Positions 1 through 7,503 of a DNA stretch of 64,000 bases are shown here, in pieces (positions within the stretch are counted from its first letter, which is position 1; every line of letters starts with the position of its first letter). The translations under genes were made by a program, and so were the position numbers. The notes below the pieces were generated by a model. That model searched no databases, was not told where the DNA came from, and saw nothing but the letters and a program-made list of their open reading frames with translations. Source of the stretch: Bacillota bacterium (lineage in GTDB: Bacteria; Bacillota; Desulfotomaculia; Desulfotomaculales; Ammonificaceae); contig JBFMBK010000005.1 in assembly GCA_040755295.1 (NCBI GenBank), forward strand, positions 95,330 to 159,329, given 5' to 3'.

Positions 1-86
1 GCGTGCAAGTACCTGGTTGGGTGTCGGATAATTAGGGTGGTACCACGGGAGAACCTCTCGTCCCTTACGGCGGGGGGTTTTATTTG
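1..86 (+). promoter_or_regulatory. T-box leader, 3' part (ileS)
   Basis: The conserved T-box sequence AGGGTGGTACCACGG lies at 34-48. It is followed by a terminator hairpin (53-62 pairing with 69-78, with G-U pairs) and a T-rich tract at 78-85. This is the antiterminator/terminator half of a T-box that senses uncharged tRNA. The specifier stem-loop is outside the window, so the Ile specificity is inferred from the downstream ileS. Unusually, about 415 bp separate this terminator from the ileS start, and repeat insertions fill that gap. Confidence 0.9.
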
Positions 87-91
87 TTAAG

Positions 92-260
92 GTTACTTAT
101 CGCCGTGCCTTACGAAAGAACACTTATTTTCGAAGGAGTTCCATATGATGCCTTAGTCGGCACCACGTCGAATGAAAATAGGACCCTTAAGCTGGCCTGT
201 AATGTAACAAAGGCGGAGCTCATCGTCGCGCCCATCGAAAGAAGCACTATTCTTAAGGAA
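92..260 (+). repeat. Two 3'-end fragments of the 188-bp structured repeat
   Basis: Positions 96-135 and 214-260 each carry the terminal part of the dispersed element described at 302-490: TATCG, a GC-rich stretch, GAAAGAA(G)CACT(A/T)T, then a purine-rich AAGGA-type end. The sequence between them is unrelated. They look like remnants of earlier insertions stacked between the T-box terminator and ileS. No convincing protein-coding gene is seen in 87-503. Confidence 0.6.
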
Positions 261-301
261 GTCGCCCATGCCGCGTTGCGACACAGCGATTGAGGAAAAT
301 A

Positions 302-490
302 TAGACCCGTAAGCGTGTTGCTTAGCTGCAGTGGTATAACATAAACGAAACGCCGTGAGAAGCGAGCAGAGCAAGGAAGATTGGCAAGGGCGGGCCGGAG
401 CGTATATGGAAATACGTGAGGGCCCGGCCTTGCCAAGCTGACGCAGCTACGTGAAGCTTATCGCGGCGCTCGGCGAAAGAAGCACTATTT
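302..490 (+). repeat. Structured dispersed repeat, copy A (upstream of ileS)
   Basis: This is a full-length copy of an element seen six times in the window. It starts with GACCCGTAAGC and ends with GAAAGAAGCACTATTT, right at the ileS ribosome-binding site. The centre folds into a long hairpin: GGCAAGG and GGGCCGG in the 5' arm pair with CCCGGCC and TTGCC in the 3' arm, capped by CGTAT/ATACG around a short loop, with a conserved unpaired GTGAGG. The orientation matches ileS. Confidence 0.85.
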
Positions 491-503
491 CAAGGAGGAA
501 GAG

Positions 504-3299
504 ATGGACTGGAGTAAGACGCTAAACCTGCCCAAGACGGATTTCCCGATGAGGGCGAATCTGCCGCAGAGGGAGCCTGAGATCCTGGAGTACTGGGGGA
601 AAATCAACCTTTACGACCTTGCCAGGGAAAAGGCTGCGGGGCAGCCGAAGTTTATCCTTCACGACGGGCCGCCTTATGCCAACGGCCATATTCATTTGGG
701 GCACGCCCTGAACAAGATTCTGAAGGACATAATTGTTAAATACCACTCCATGAGCGGCTTTGACGCACCGTACGTGCCCGGATGGGACACGCACGGCCTG
801 CCGATAGAGCAGCAGGCGATAAAAACCCTGGGGATTAACCGTCACCGGATGAAGCCCGTGGAATTCAGACGGCATTGCCGGGAGTACGCCCTGAAGTTCG
901 TCGATATTCAGCGGAAGGAGTTCGAGCGCCTCGGGGTCAGGGGTGATTGGCGTAATCCTTACCTTACGCTCATACCCGAATACGAGGCAAGGCAGATAGA
1001 GGTTTTCGGGGAAATGGCCGGAAAGGGTTACATTTACAAAGGTTTGAGGCCGGTGTACTGGTGCGCGACATGTGAAACGGCGCTGGCCGAGGCCGAGGTG
1101 GAGTATGCCGAACAGGAGTCTCCTTCTATCTATGTCCGGTTTAAGGTGGTCGACGGGAAGGGGCTGCTGCCTCCGGAAACCTATTTTGTAATCTGGACCA
1201 CCACCCCGTGGACGCTTCCGGCGAATGTCGCCGTATGCCTTCACCCGGACTTCGTCTATTCGGTCGTGCGATCGGATGGGGCGGGCTACGTAGTGGCGAA
1301 GGAGTTGATTGGGCCTTTTTTGAAGGTCCTCGGGAGCGAGCAGTACACGGTTGAGGCCGAGTTTCAGGGGCGGGAGCTGGAAGGGGCGCTCTGCCGGCAT
1401 CCCTTTGCGGAACGGGATTCGCTGGTTGTTCTCGGCGATTACGTTTCCCTGGAACAGGGCACCGGTTGCGTTCACAACGCTCCCGGTCACGGCGAAGAGG
1501 ACTTTATTACCTGTAAAAAATACGGGCTGCCGGTTTTGTCCCCCGTCGACGGGCGCGGGTTTTTCACGAACGATGCCGGCCCTCTTGCGAGGGTATTCTA
1601 CCGGAAGGCGAACCCCGCAATCATAGATGACTTAAAGCAGCGGGACCGGCTGCTATCAGAAAGCAGGGTCAAACACCAGTACCCCCATTGCTGGCGCTGC
1701 AAAAACCCGGTCTTTTTCCGGGCGACGGAGCAGTGGTTCGCTTCCATCGACGGTTTCAGGGAAGCGGCGCTGCAGGCGATTCGCCGGGTCGAATGGATCC
1801 CGGCATGGGGCGAGGAGCGGATTTACAATATGGTGGCCACACGGGGCGACTGGTGCATCTCACGCCAGCGCCTCTGGGGGGTGCCGCTGATCATTTTCTA
1901 CTGCGGGAAGTGCGGCACGGAGATCATCAATAATGAGACCATCGCACACGTGAAGGCGCTCTTCCGGAAGCACGGTTCGGACATCTGGTACAGCGCTCCG
2001 GCACAGGAACTGCTCCCGCCGGGGTTTGTGTGCCCCGCCTGCGGCTGCGGTGAGTTTAGCAAAGAAGACGATATAATGGACGTCTGGTTCGATTCGGGCT
2101 CCAGCCACTGGGCGGTGATACACCAGCCGTCGCCCTGGCCGGAGCTTACCTGGCCGGCGGACCTTTACCTGGAGGGGAGCGACCAGCACAGGGGCTGGTT
2201 CAATTCATCGCTTTCCACATCCGTGGCGGTCACGGGGCAGCCGCCTTACAAAGCGGTTCTCACGCACGGTTTTCTGGTGGATGAACAGGGGCGCAAGATG
2301 TCCAAATCGCTGGGCAACGTTGTCGACCCGCTGAAGGTTATCCAGCAGTTGGGCGCAGACATCCTGCGCCTTTGGGTGTGTTCCGCCGATTATCGGGGTG
2401 ATCTCGCGGCTTCCGACAGCATCCTAAAACAAATAGCCGAGGCCTACCGTAAGATCCGGAACACCTTCCGCTTCCTTCTGGGGAACCTGTACGACTTCCC
2501 GCGGGAGGGCGCGGTTCCTTACAGCGAACTTCCCGAGATCGACCGTTTCGCCCTCATGCGGCTTGAACGGCTGAAGCGTAGAGTGCTGGACGCTTACAAG
2601 GACTACGAGTTCCACGTGGTCCAGCACGCCATTCACTCCTTTTGTGTTGTGGATCTGAGCGCCTTCTACCTGAATGTGCTGAAAGACAGGCTCTACTGCG
2701 AGCCGCCGGACTCGATCAAACGACGCGCCGCACAGACGGTGCTCCGCGAGGTGCTGGACACCCTTCTGCTCCTGCTGGCCCCGGTGCTGGCGTTCACCAC
2801 CGAGGAAATCTGGCGTTATGTGCCGGTCCCGGGGAAGAAGGCCGCGAGTGTTCAGTTGCTCGACATGCCTTCCCCGAAGGACGAGTATCTCGACGACGAA
2901 GCGCTTGAAGCGCGCTGGGAGCGTCTGCTCCGGGTGCGGGACGTCATCCTGGAGGCGCTGGAGCAGGCACGCCAGGGTAAGGTTATCGGCGATTCGCTGG
3001 AGGCGGTGGTGGAGGTCTATACTGCCGGGGAAACGCACCGGTTTATAAAAGAAAATGCCGGCGACCTGAGGATGATAAGCATCGTTTCCCGGCTAGAGGT
3101 GGCTCGGGACGGGGAGCCGGCTCCGGAGGGGAGTTTCGGCCAGGATGATTTTTCGGTGCTGGTGCGACGGGCGCCCGGAGAAAAGTGTGCCCGGTGTTGG
3201 GGTTACAGCGAAACGGTAGGGCAGCACGCGATTCAACCGGAACTTTGTTCGCGCTGCGCCGAGGTTGTGGGTTCTAATCCTATTGGGGCGAACGGCTAG
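504..3299 (+). CDS. ileS: Isoleucyl-tRNA synthetase
   Basis: A 931-residue class I aminoacyl-tRNA synthetase that charges tRNA-Ile in the cytoplasm. The HIGH-type signature HLGH is at residues 64-67 and KMSKS at 598-602, with a long editing insertion between them. The C-terminus ends in a zinc ribbon (CARCW and CSRC cysteine pairs), as in the bacterial eubacterial-type IleRS. Length is normal for the family. The ATG is preceded by AAGGAGG at 492-498. Expression should follow tRNA-Ile charging through the T-box at 1-86, even though about 0.4 kb of repeat-derived sequence now sits between leader and gene. Confidence 0.98.
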   Translation: MDWSKTLNLPKTDFPMRANLPQREPEILEYWGKINLYDLAREKAAGQPKFILHDGPPYANGHIHLGHALNKILKDIIVKYHSMSGFDAPYVPGWDTHGLPIEQQAIKTLGINRHRMKPVEFRRHCREYALKFVDIQRKEFERLGVRGDWRNPYLTLIPEYEARQIEVFGEMAGKGYIYKGLRPVYWCATCETALAEAEVEYAEQESPSIYVRFKVVDGKGLLPPETYFVIWTTTPWTLPANVAVCLHPDFVYSVVRSDGAGYVVAKELIGPFLKVLGSEQYTVEAEFQGRELEGALCRHPFAERDSLVVLGDYVSLEQGTGCVHNAPGHGEEDFITCKKYGLPVLSPVDGRGFFTNDAGPLARVFYRKANPAIIDDLKQRDRLLSESRVKHQYPHCWRCKNPVFFRATEQWFASIDGFREAALQAIRRVEWIPAWGEERIYNMVATRGDWCISRQRLWGVPLIIFYCGKCGTEIINNETIAHVKALFRKHGSDIWYSAPAQELLPPGFVCPACGCGEFSKEDDIMDVWFDSGSSHWAVIHQPSPWPELTWPADLYLEGSDQHRGWFNSSLSTSVAVTGQPPYKAVLTHGFLVDEQGRKMSKSLGNVVDPLKVIQQLGADILRLWVCSADYRGDLAASDSILKQIAEAYRKIRNTFRFLLGNLYDFPREGAVPYSELPEIDRFALMRLERLKRRVLDAYKDYEFHVVQHAIHSFCVVDLSAFYLNVLKDRLYCEPPDSIKRRAAQTVLREVLDTLLLLLAPVLAFTTEEIWRYVPVPGKKAASVQLLDMPSPKDEYLDDEALEARWERLLRVRDVILEALEQARQGKVIGDSLEAVVEVYTAGETHRFIKENAGDLRMISIVSRLEVARDGEPAPEGSFGQDDFSVLVRRAPGEKCARCWGYSETVGQHAIQPELCSRCAEVVGSNPIGANG

Positions 3300-3305
3300 G
3301 AGACC

Positions 3306-3500
3306 GCTGCAAAACCACGCCTAGCTGTTTCAGAAGTCGGATGCAGGATGTTGGAAGTCAGAAGTTAGAAAATCCGAGAGAAATTGGCGTAGCGAATTTC
3401 TACAAAGATTCTTGCCCCTGATATTGCGTCCGACATCCGTTTTCAGTCTCCGGGAATTTACTAGGTTTGACTGCCGAAAGACGTTGAATCTGTTTTCAAC
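3306..3500 (+). repeat. GCTGCAAAAC-family element, copy 1
   Basis: The segment begins with GCTGCAAAAC (3306-3315) and ends with GTTTTCAAC (3492-3500), the near-complement, followed by ACTCTTTTAGGAGG. It shares ends and internal pieces (CAGAAGTC, GCGTCCG-CATCCG) with the copy at 10382-10560. Its interior holds 7-nt periodic sequence (TGGAAGT, CAGAAGT type units), and 3526-3570 continues with more such heptads. There is no gene between ileS and 3648. Confidence 0.6.
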
Positions 3501-3647
3501 ACTCTTTTAGGAGGCCGGGCGGTTGGGAAGTGCGAGGTGGGAGGTCGGAAGTCGGAAGTGAGAGGATAATGAGCGACGCCTTTCTTTCTACATGAGATAT
3601 TTGGTTAACCACAATCAGAGTCTCTCGTCTTTATTATTTTTGTAACC

Positions 3648-4058
3648 TTATTTAACGGGAGTTTTTTCTATTTGAATTGCGGTCAGTATCGCTTGAAGGT
3701 TGGCTTTAACGGTAGCTTCAATCTCGGCTTTCTGGAAGTGGAGCGGGATTTCACCGGAGAGGACTTTTGTTAGATAAGTTTCTATATCGGGATGCTCCTG
3801 GATTTGTTTTTCATTTCGGGCTGCCGGATCCTCGGTGTTTCCAATCAGATAATCGACCGAAGTGTTAAAAATCTCCGCAAGGCGGAGGAGGCTTTGCCTG
3901 TCGGGGAAGTTCTCCTTGCTTTGTGCCTCCCACCCGGCAATCGTTGACCGGGCCACATTCAAAGCTTCCGATAAATCCTTTTGCGTCCAGTTCTTGCATT
4001 TCCTAAGGTGCTGGAGTCGTTGTTTAAAAATGTTGACATCGCTGTCTCTTGGGTTCAA
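3648..4058 (-). CDS. Xre/Cro-C1 family transcriptional regulator
   Basis: A 136-residue protein. Residues 10-70 form a lambda-repressor-like helix-turn-helix (LRKCKNWTQKDLSEAL, then ARSTIAGWE, then LRLAEIFNTSVDYLIG). The C-terminal half is polar, helical and of unknown function. The start is a TTG preceded by a GAGGGTGAGG ribosome-binding site. It stands alone between ileS and a region without obvious genes, so no target can be named; such regulators are often phage- or stress-related. Confidence 0.85.
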   Translation of the reverse strand: MNPRDSDVNIFKQRLQHLRKCKNWTQKDLSEALNVARSTIAGWEAQSKENFPDRQSLLRLAEIFNTSVDYLIGNTEDPAARNEKQIQEHPDIETYLTKVLSGEIPLHFQKAEIEATVKANLQAILTAIQIEKTPVK

Positions 4059-4232
4059 ATACCCTCACCCTCGGATTTGACATGACTCCTGACGTGATTC
4101 ACGAAATTATGTATAACAAGATTCGCTTTAATAATATAAATTTTGTAGGAATAAATAAAGACTTGACGATAAAAAGAACAATTACGGTGCTTTTCCCGCC
4201 TTTAAAAGCCATTATCTTTCAATATAAGGGTT

Positions 4233-4388
4233 ATGGAAATCAAGAAGGTGAGGACAGCGGTATTGGTCCAGTCCCGGGTGCATCGTGGCGGCAACGGCAA
4301 AGCGGTCTTCGAAGCCCGCTGCGAAGATTGGCGAAGCTTTATGCTCCTCGCGGTTTCCGGTAAAACACCAAACGCTGAATGGTTATAA
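4233..4388 (+). CDS. Possible 51-aa small protein
   Basis: An ATG-initiated frame of 51 codons starting MEIKKVRTAVLV, with a balanced composition (charged, hydrophobic, and one Trp near each end). A weak AAGGG lies just upstream. No family is recognised. It sits in the otherwise empty 4059-4438 interval, whose AT-rich first part (4100-4200) may hold the promoter for the Xre gene. It could equally be a chance frame. Confidence 0.3.
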   Translation: MEIKKVRTAVLVQSRVHRGGNGKAVFEARCEDWRSFMLLAVSGKTPNAEWL

Positions 4389-4438
4389 AGGAAAAACGCG
4401 GCAACCGCTGCGGCTCTTTTCCCGGCTCCGAAAGCTTA

Positions 4439-4642
4439 TCAAGACAGATAAGCGGCCAGTTCTCCTATTCCGTAAATAGCGGCCAGCGCTACTATGGTAA
4501 AAATGACCATCCAGAGGTCGAAGACGGAAAGGTCGAACCTCGCAGCCAGTCTTTTCATGAAAGACCTTTTGGCCGGCCCTTTATTCTCGTTCCCTTCCTG
4601 CGCCGGGCTTAATATGTCCATGAGCGGAATCTGAAACGGCAT
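4439..4642 (-). CDS. Small single-pass membrane protein
   Basis: A 67-residue protein with a polar, basic N-terminal half and one C-terminal transmembrane segment (about residues 43-65, starting LWMVIFTIVALAAIYG). AGGGGAGA lies eight bases before the ATG. The family is not recognised. A single C-terminal helix with basic residues just before it predicts an inner-membrane protein with a cytoplasmic N-terminus. It has no coupled neighbours. Confidence 0.6.
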   Translation of the reverse strand: MPFQIPLMDILSPAQEGNENKGPAKRSFMKRLAARFDLSVFDLWMVIFTIVALAAIYGIGELAAYLS

Positions 4643-4783
4643 AACAGCATCTCCCCTTCAATAGTACTTCTTCAATCCACAATCATATGATTGCAAGAAC
4701 CATGCCGTCTTTATAACGGTCGGTATGAGTGCGCGGGGATTCGCACCCGTGATTATTCACGCACCGCACGGCTGTTGCCAAGG

Positions 4784-4811
4784 AAAAACCGTCTGGTTAA
4801 GCAAGACGGTT
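4784..4811 (-). terminator. Rho-independent terminator of the polA-side minus-strand cluster
   Basis: On the minus strand AACCGTCT (4804-4811) pairs with AGACGGTT (4787-4794), an 8-bp perfect stem with a 9-nt loop, followed by a T run (4784-4788 read as complement). It lies about 130 bp downstream of the lytic transglycosylase gene. Nothing else is supported in 4643-4943. Confidence 0.7.
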
Positions 4812-4943
4812 AAACGGTTATGGACTCGTGGTGCCTGGCAGGAAGGAAAGAGACGGTGAACGTCCGACGTACCTGCTCGGCGTCCCGATGGTGGCGGTTA
4901 TATAAGACGCCGCTGTTCCGGTGATGACGCAGGTGTTTGGCCG

Positions 4944-5528
4944 TCAATGTAAATAACCGGTATTGTTGACTTCGGGGTAAAGGTAGGAGTAAATCCGGTA
5001 GGTCCAAATGGTTTTCCGCACGAACTGTCTGGTTTCTGAAAACGGTATCTGGTCGATGTCGGCGCTCTCGCCGGTCCACGTCCGATCGGAAAGCCATTTC
5101 CTTACGTTTCCCCGCCCGGCGTTATAGGCCGCCAGGGCCGGGATGGTATCGTTAAACTCGCGGTTCAGGAAGGCCAGGTACCAGGTGCCGAAGCAGACGT
5201 TTTTTTCGGGATCTAAAAGTTGATCGTTCGAGAAGGTCCGCCCCTGTTTCGAGGCAACCCAGGCCGCGGTTTCAGGCATCAGCTGCATCAAGCCTACCGC
5301 GCCGCGAGGGGATACGGCGTCATGGCGAAAACCGCTTTCCACCTTAACAATGGCGGTCACCAACAGTGGGTTCAGACCGTTTTCTGCGGCGTACCGGAAA
5401 ACGGTTTCCTGATGTTCTAAGGGGTAGTAATGCCGCCCTATAGGTTTCAGGTTGACAAGCAAAACGGCGAATGAGACAACCAGGAGGATTACCGCCAGGT
5501 CGCGCCTATTCCTGGTCAATGCCGCCAC
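4944..5528 (-). CDS. Membrane-anchored lytic transglycosylase (SLT domain)
   Basis: Cleaves peptidoglycan glycan strands outside the membrane. An N-terminal transmembrane segment (DLAVILLVVSFAVLLV) is followed by a goose-lysozyme-like SLT domain with the catalytic Glu in VKVESGFR, then GAVGLMQLMPETA and an AYNAGRGNV motif. The longest frame starts at 5564, but a GTG at 5528 has GGAGGAG four bases upstream and is preferred, giving 194 residues. It overlaps the end of coaE by 23 bp, so the two are translationally coupled. The order polA-mutM-coaE-transglycosylase is, from memory, common in this clostridial group. Confidence 0.9.
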   Translation of the reverse strand: MAALTRNRRDLAVILLVVSFAVLLVNLKPIGRHYYPLEHQETVFRYAAENGLNPLLVTAIVKVESGFRHDAVSPRGAVGLMQLMPETAAWVASKQGRTFSNDQLLDPEKNVCFGTWYLAFLNREFNDTIPALAAYNAGRGNVRKWLSDRTWTGESADIDQIPFSETRQFVRKTIWTYRIYSYLYPEVNNTGYLH

Positions 5529-6132
5529 CTTGCTCCTCCAGTAGTTTCTTGTAAAAGAATTCAATCTGCTCGCGGGTATGGTTGAAGCCGCCGCTGTTAT
5601 CGATTACGCAGTCTGAACGGCGGATTTTCTCTTCCTGAGGCATTTGCGCCGCGATGATCGACTGCGCCTGCTCGGGAGGAATCCTGTCTCGGGCCGCCAA
5701 CCGGCGGACAATGGCGTCTTTATCGGCTATGACGACCCAGATCTCATCCATCTTATCGGCCTGACCGGCTTCAAGGAGAAGGGGCGCTTCGACGACCACG
5801 ACCATCGGCGGTTCCGGACTTTGGCGTAACTCCTGCAGCGTTCCCGTGATCACTGCGGCGATTTCGGGATGTGTGAGCGCATTGAGTCGGTTTCTCGCGG
5901 CCGAATCGCTGAATATTAATCGTCGGAGCGCGACCCGGTTCAGGGAACCGTCCGGCAGGAGGTACTCCGGGCCGAATTGTTCGATGATTTTGTTCAAAAG
6001 AGGCTGACCGGGTTCGGTGAGCTGCTTTGCCACAGCGTCGGCTTCAATCACCTCCGCGCCGAGACTCTTCAGATGGCGCGCCACGTTTGTCTTCCCCGCG
6101 CCTGCACTGCCGGTGAGTCCTATGACCTTCAT
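5506..6132 (-). CDS. coaE: Dephospho-CoA kinase
   Basis: Last step of coenzyme A synthesis: phosphorylates dephospho-CoA at the 3' hydroxyl of ribose. The P-loop GSAGAGKTNVA is at residues 8-18, followed by the DA and HP segments of the family (EADAVAKQL, LNALTHPEI) and the lid region ARDRIPPEQA. Length (208 aa) is normal. GAGGAGGGG precedes the ATG. The upstream side is directly abutted by structured repeat copy B in the same orientation, so the repeat forms the 5' leader. Confidence 0.95.
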   Translation of the reverse strand: MKVIGLTGSAGAGKTNVARHLKSLGAEVIEADAVAKQLTEPGQPLLNKIIEQFGPEYLLPDGSLNRVALRRLIFSDSAARNRLNALTHPEIAAVITGTLQELRQSPEPPMVVVVEAPLLLEAGQADKMDEIWVVIADKDAIVRRLAARDRIPPEQAQSIIAAQMPQEEKIRRSDCVIDNSGGFNHTREQIEFFYKKLLEEQGGGIDQE

Positions 6133-6149
6133 TCGACCCCTCCTCTGAG

Positions 6150-6430
6150 AATAGTTCTTCTTTCGATGGGCTCGGCGATAAGTAACGCATTGCTGTGTCA
6201 GCCCTGCGGCGCCGAATCCTCACGTACGCACCCAGTACGCTCCGGTTCGTCTCCCCCAGCACTCAAACTTACCCTAGCAAAAAGCAAGCGGTTTTCACAA
6301 CATCTGACGTTTTTATGAAATTGCTACTTTTCAAGTTAAATTGAGTGCTGGGTTCCTTGCACTGCATCACTTCTCGCCGCGTTCCGTTTATGATACTTTT
6401 CTGCTTCTAAGTAACCGGCTTGTGGGTCTG
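6150..6430 (-). repeat. Structured dispersed repeat, copy B, split by a MITE
   Basis: Read on the minus strand this is the same element as 302-490: the GACCC-like start (6430), the AACGCGGCGAGAAG-type region, GTACGTGAGG in the hairpin, and the TATCG...GAAAGAAG end next to the coaE ribosome-binding site. Subtracting the 98-bp MITE (6255-6352) leaves about 183 bp, close to the uninterrupted copies. The insertion falls in the 5' arm of the conserved hairpin. Confidence 0.85.
6255..6352. mobile_element. MITE-like element, copy 1
   Basis: A 98-bp AT-rich segment bounded by perfect 12-bp inverted repeats, CCCAGCACTCAA (6255-6266) and TTGAGTGCTGGG (6341-6352). It has no coding capacity. It interrupts structured repeat copy B, whose flanks match uninterrupted copy D on both sides. 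Two related elements bracket dedA. A clear target-site duplication is not visible. Confidence 0.8.
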
Positions 6431-6507
6431 TATTTTCATCCTACGAGTACATCCTGCGTTATTGTAGTGACTTTCATCTTCACCTTCTATATTCCTCCTT
6501 CCCCCTC

Positions 6508-7329
6508 CTACACCTGGCATTGCGGGCAGAAATAGGTCCCGCGTCCCGCGAGGCGGATTTTTTGAACAGGGCAGCCGCAGCGGGGGCAGGGGCGCCCGAC
6601 GCGGCCGTGCACCTTAAGGAAATCCTGGTGCGTTCCCCGGCGGCCGTCGGCGTCCACATAATTCCTGAGGCTGGTGCCGCGGTGCGCAATGCCTTCCTCT
6701 AACACCTCTTTTACGGCGAAATAAAGGGCGCGTGTTTCCCGCGCGCTCAACCCGCCCGCCACCCGGTCGGGATGAAGCCCCGCTCTGTGGAGCGATTCGT
6801 CGGCGTATATGTTGCCCACGCCTGCGACCGCTTTCTGGTCGAGAAGCAGCGGTTTCAACCGGCGCTTAGAGTTTCGCAGCAAATCGGCCAAATACGTTTC
6901 GCTGAATTCCGCTCCGAGAGGCTCCGGCCCCAATTTATCAAGTCCCGCCTCTGTATCGCCGTTTGCTGCTGCCAGGAGCGAAACACGGGCAAACTGACGC
7001 AGGTCGGTGAGGCGCAGGCGACCCCGGTCTAAGTGAAACACCAGGTGGGTATGCCGGGGAAGCGGCCTATCATCATTCTCCCAAATCAGCTGGCCGGTCA
7101 TCCTGAGATGGGCGACCAGGGAGCGGCCGCCGTCAAGACTGAAGAGGAGGTACTTTCCGCGGCGCGCAACCCCCACGATTTTCCGGCCGCGGACCTCATT
7201 CTTAAAAACCTCCGGGGAAGGCGTTTTTACCGTCTTTTCTAAGTATACGGTGCAGTCAACGATGGTTAAACCCGTGATTTTATCATTTAACTGCCGTCTT
7301 ATGGTTTCAACCTCTGGAAGTTCGGGCAA
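6508..7329 (-). CDS. mutM: Formamidopyrimidine-DNA glycosylase (Fpg)
   Basis: Base-excision repair enzyme that removes 8-oxoguanine and other oxidised purines and cuts the abasic site. It has the catalytic N-terminus PELPEVETIRRQL (Pro2 nucleophile, Glu3), the conserved Lys in VARRGKYLLF, the helix-two-turn-helix region GVGNIYADE, and a C-terminal zinc finger (CPRCGCPV...CPQC). Length 273 is normal. The start is TTG with GAGGT upstream. The neighbouring polA supplies repair synthesis, a logical grouping. Confidence 0.97.
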   Translation of the reverse strand: MPELPEVETIRRQLNDKITGLTIVDCTVYLEKTVKTPSPEVFKNEVRGRKIVGVARRGKYLLFSLDGGRSLVAHLRMTGQLIWENDDRPLPRHTHLVFHLDRGRLRLTDLRQFARVSLLAAANGDTEAGLDKLGPEPLGAEFSETYLADLLRNSKRRLKPLLLDQKAVAGVGNIYADESLHRAGLHPDRVAGGLSARETRALYFAVKEVLEEGIAHRGTSLRNYVDADGRRGTHQDFLKVHGRVGRPCPRCGCPVQKIRLAGRGTYFCPQCQV

Positions 7330-7339
7330 GGCTATACCT

Positions 7340-7500
7340 CAATCCTTTTTAAGAGCACGGTAATAAACTTCGAATAGCTTCGCCAGCCGGTCAGGTTCGA
7401 CTGCTCGCGCACCTTAAGTACGTTCCGCCTCGTCCCCGCCCGTTTGTGGCGCTCTACTCGTTTCTGACCGCGCTCTTACGTGTTCCCGTATACGGGAGAG
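7340..7500 (-). repeat. Structured dispersed repeat, divergent copy F (upstream of mutM)
   Basis: On the minus strand the segment aligns by eye along most of its length with copy E: a GCGGTCAGAAACGAGTAGAGCGC block, GGGGAC, CGGAACGTA, GGCTGGCGAAGCTAT, then TTTATT...CTCTTAAAAAGG ending at the mutM ribosome-binding site. It is clearly more diverged than the other five copies, and the central hairpin is partly degraded. Confidence 0.55.
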
Positions 7501-7503
7501 ACT

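Noticed and set aside
522..1490. Long open frame antisense to ileS (322 aa)
   Set aside because: It is an opposite-strand shadow of a highly conserved GC-rich gene with Arg/Pro/Leu-rich composition and no ribosome-binding site.
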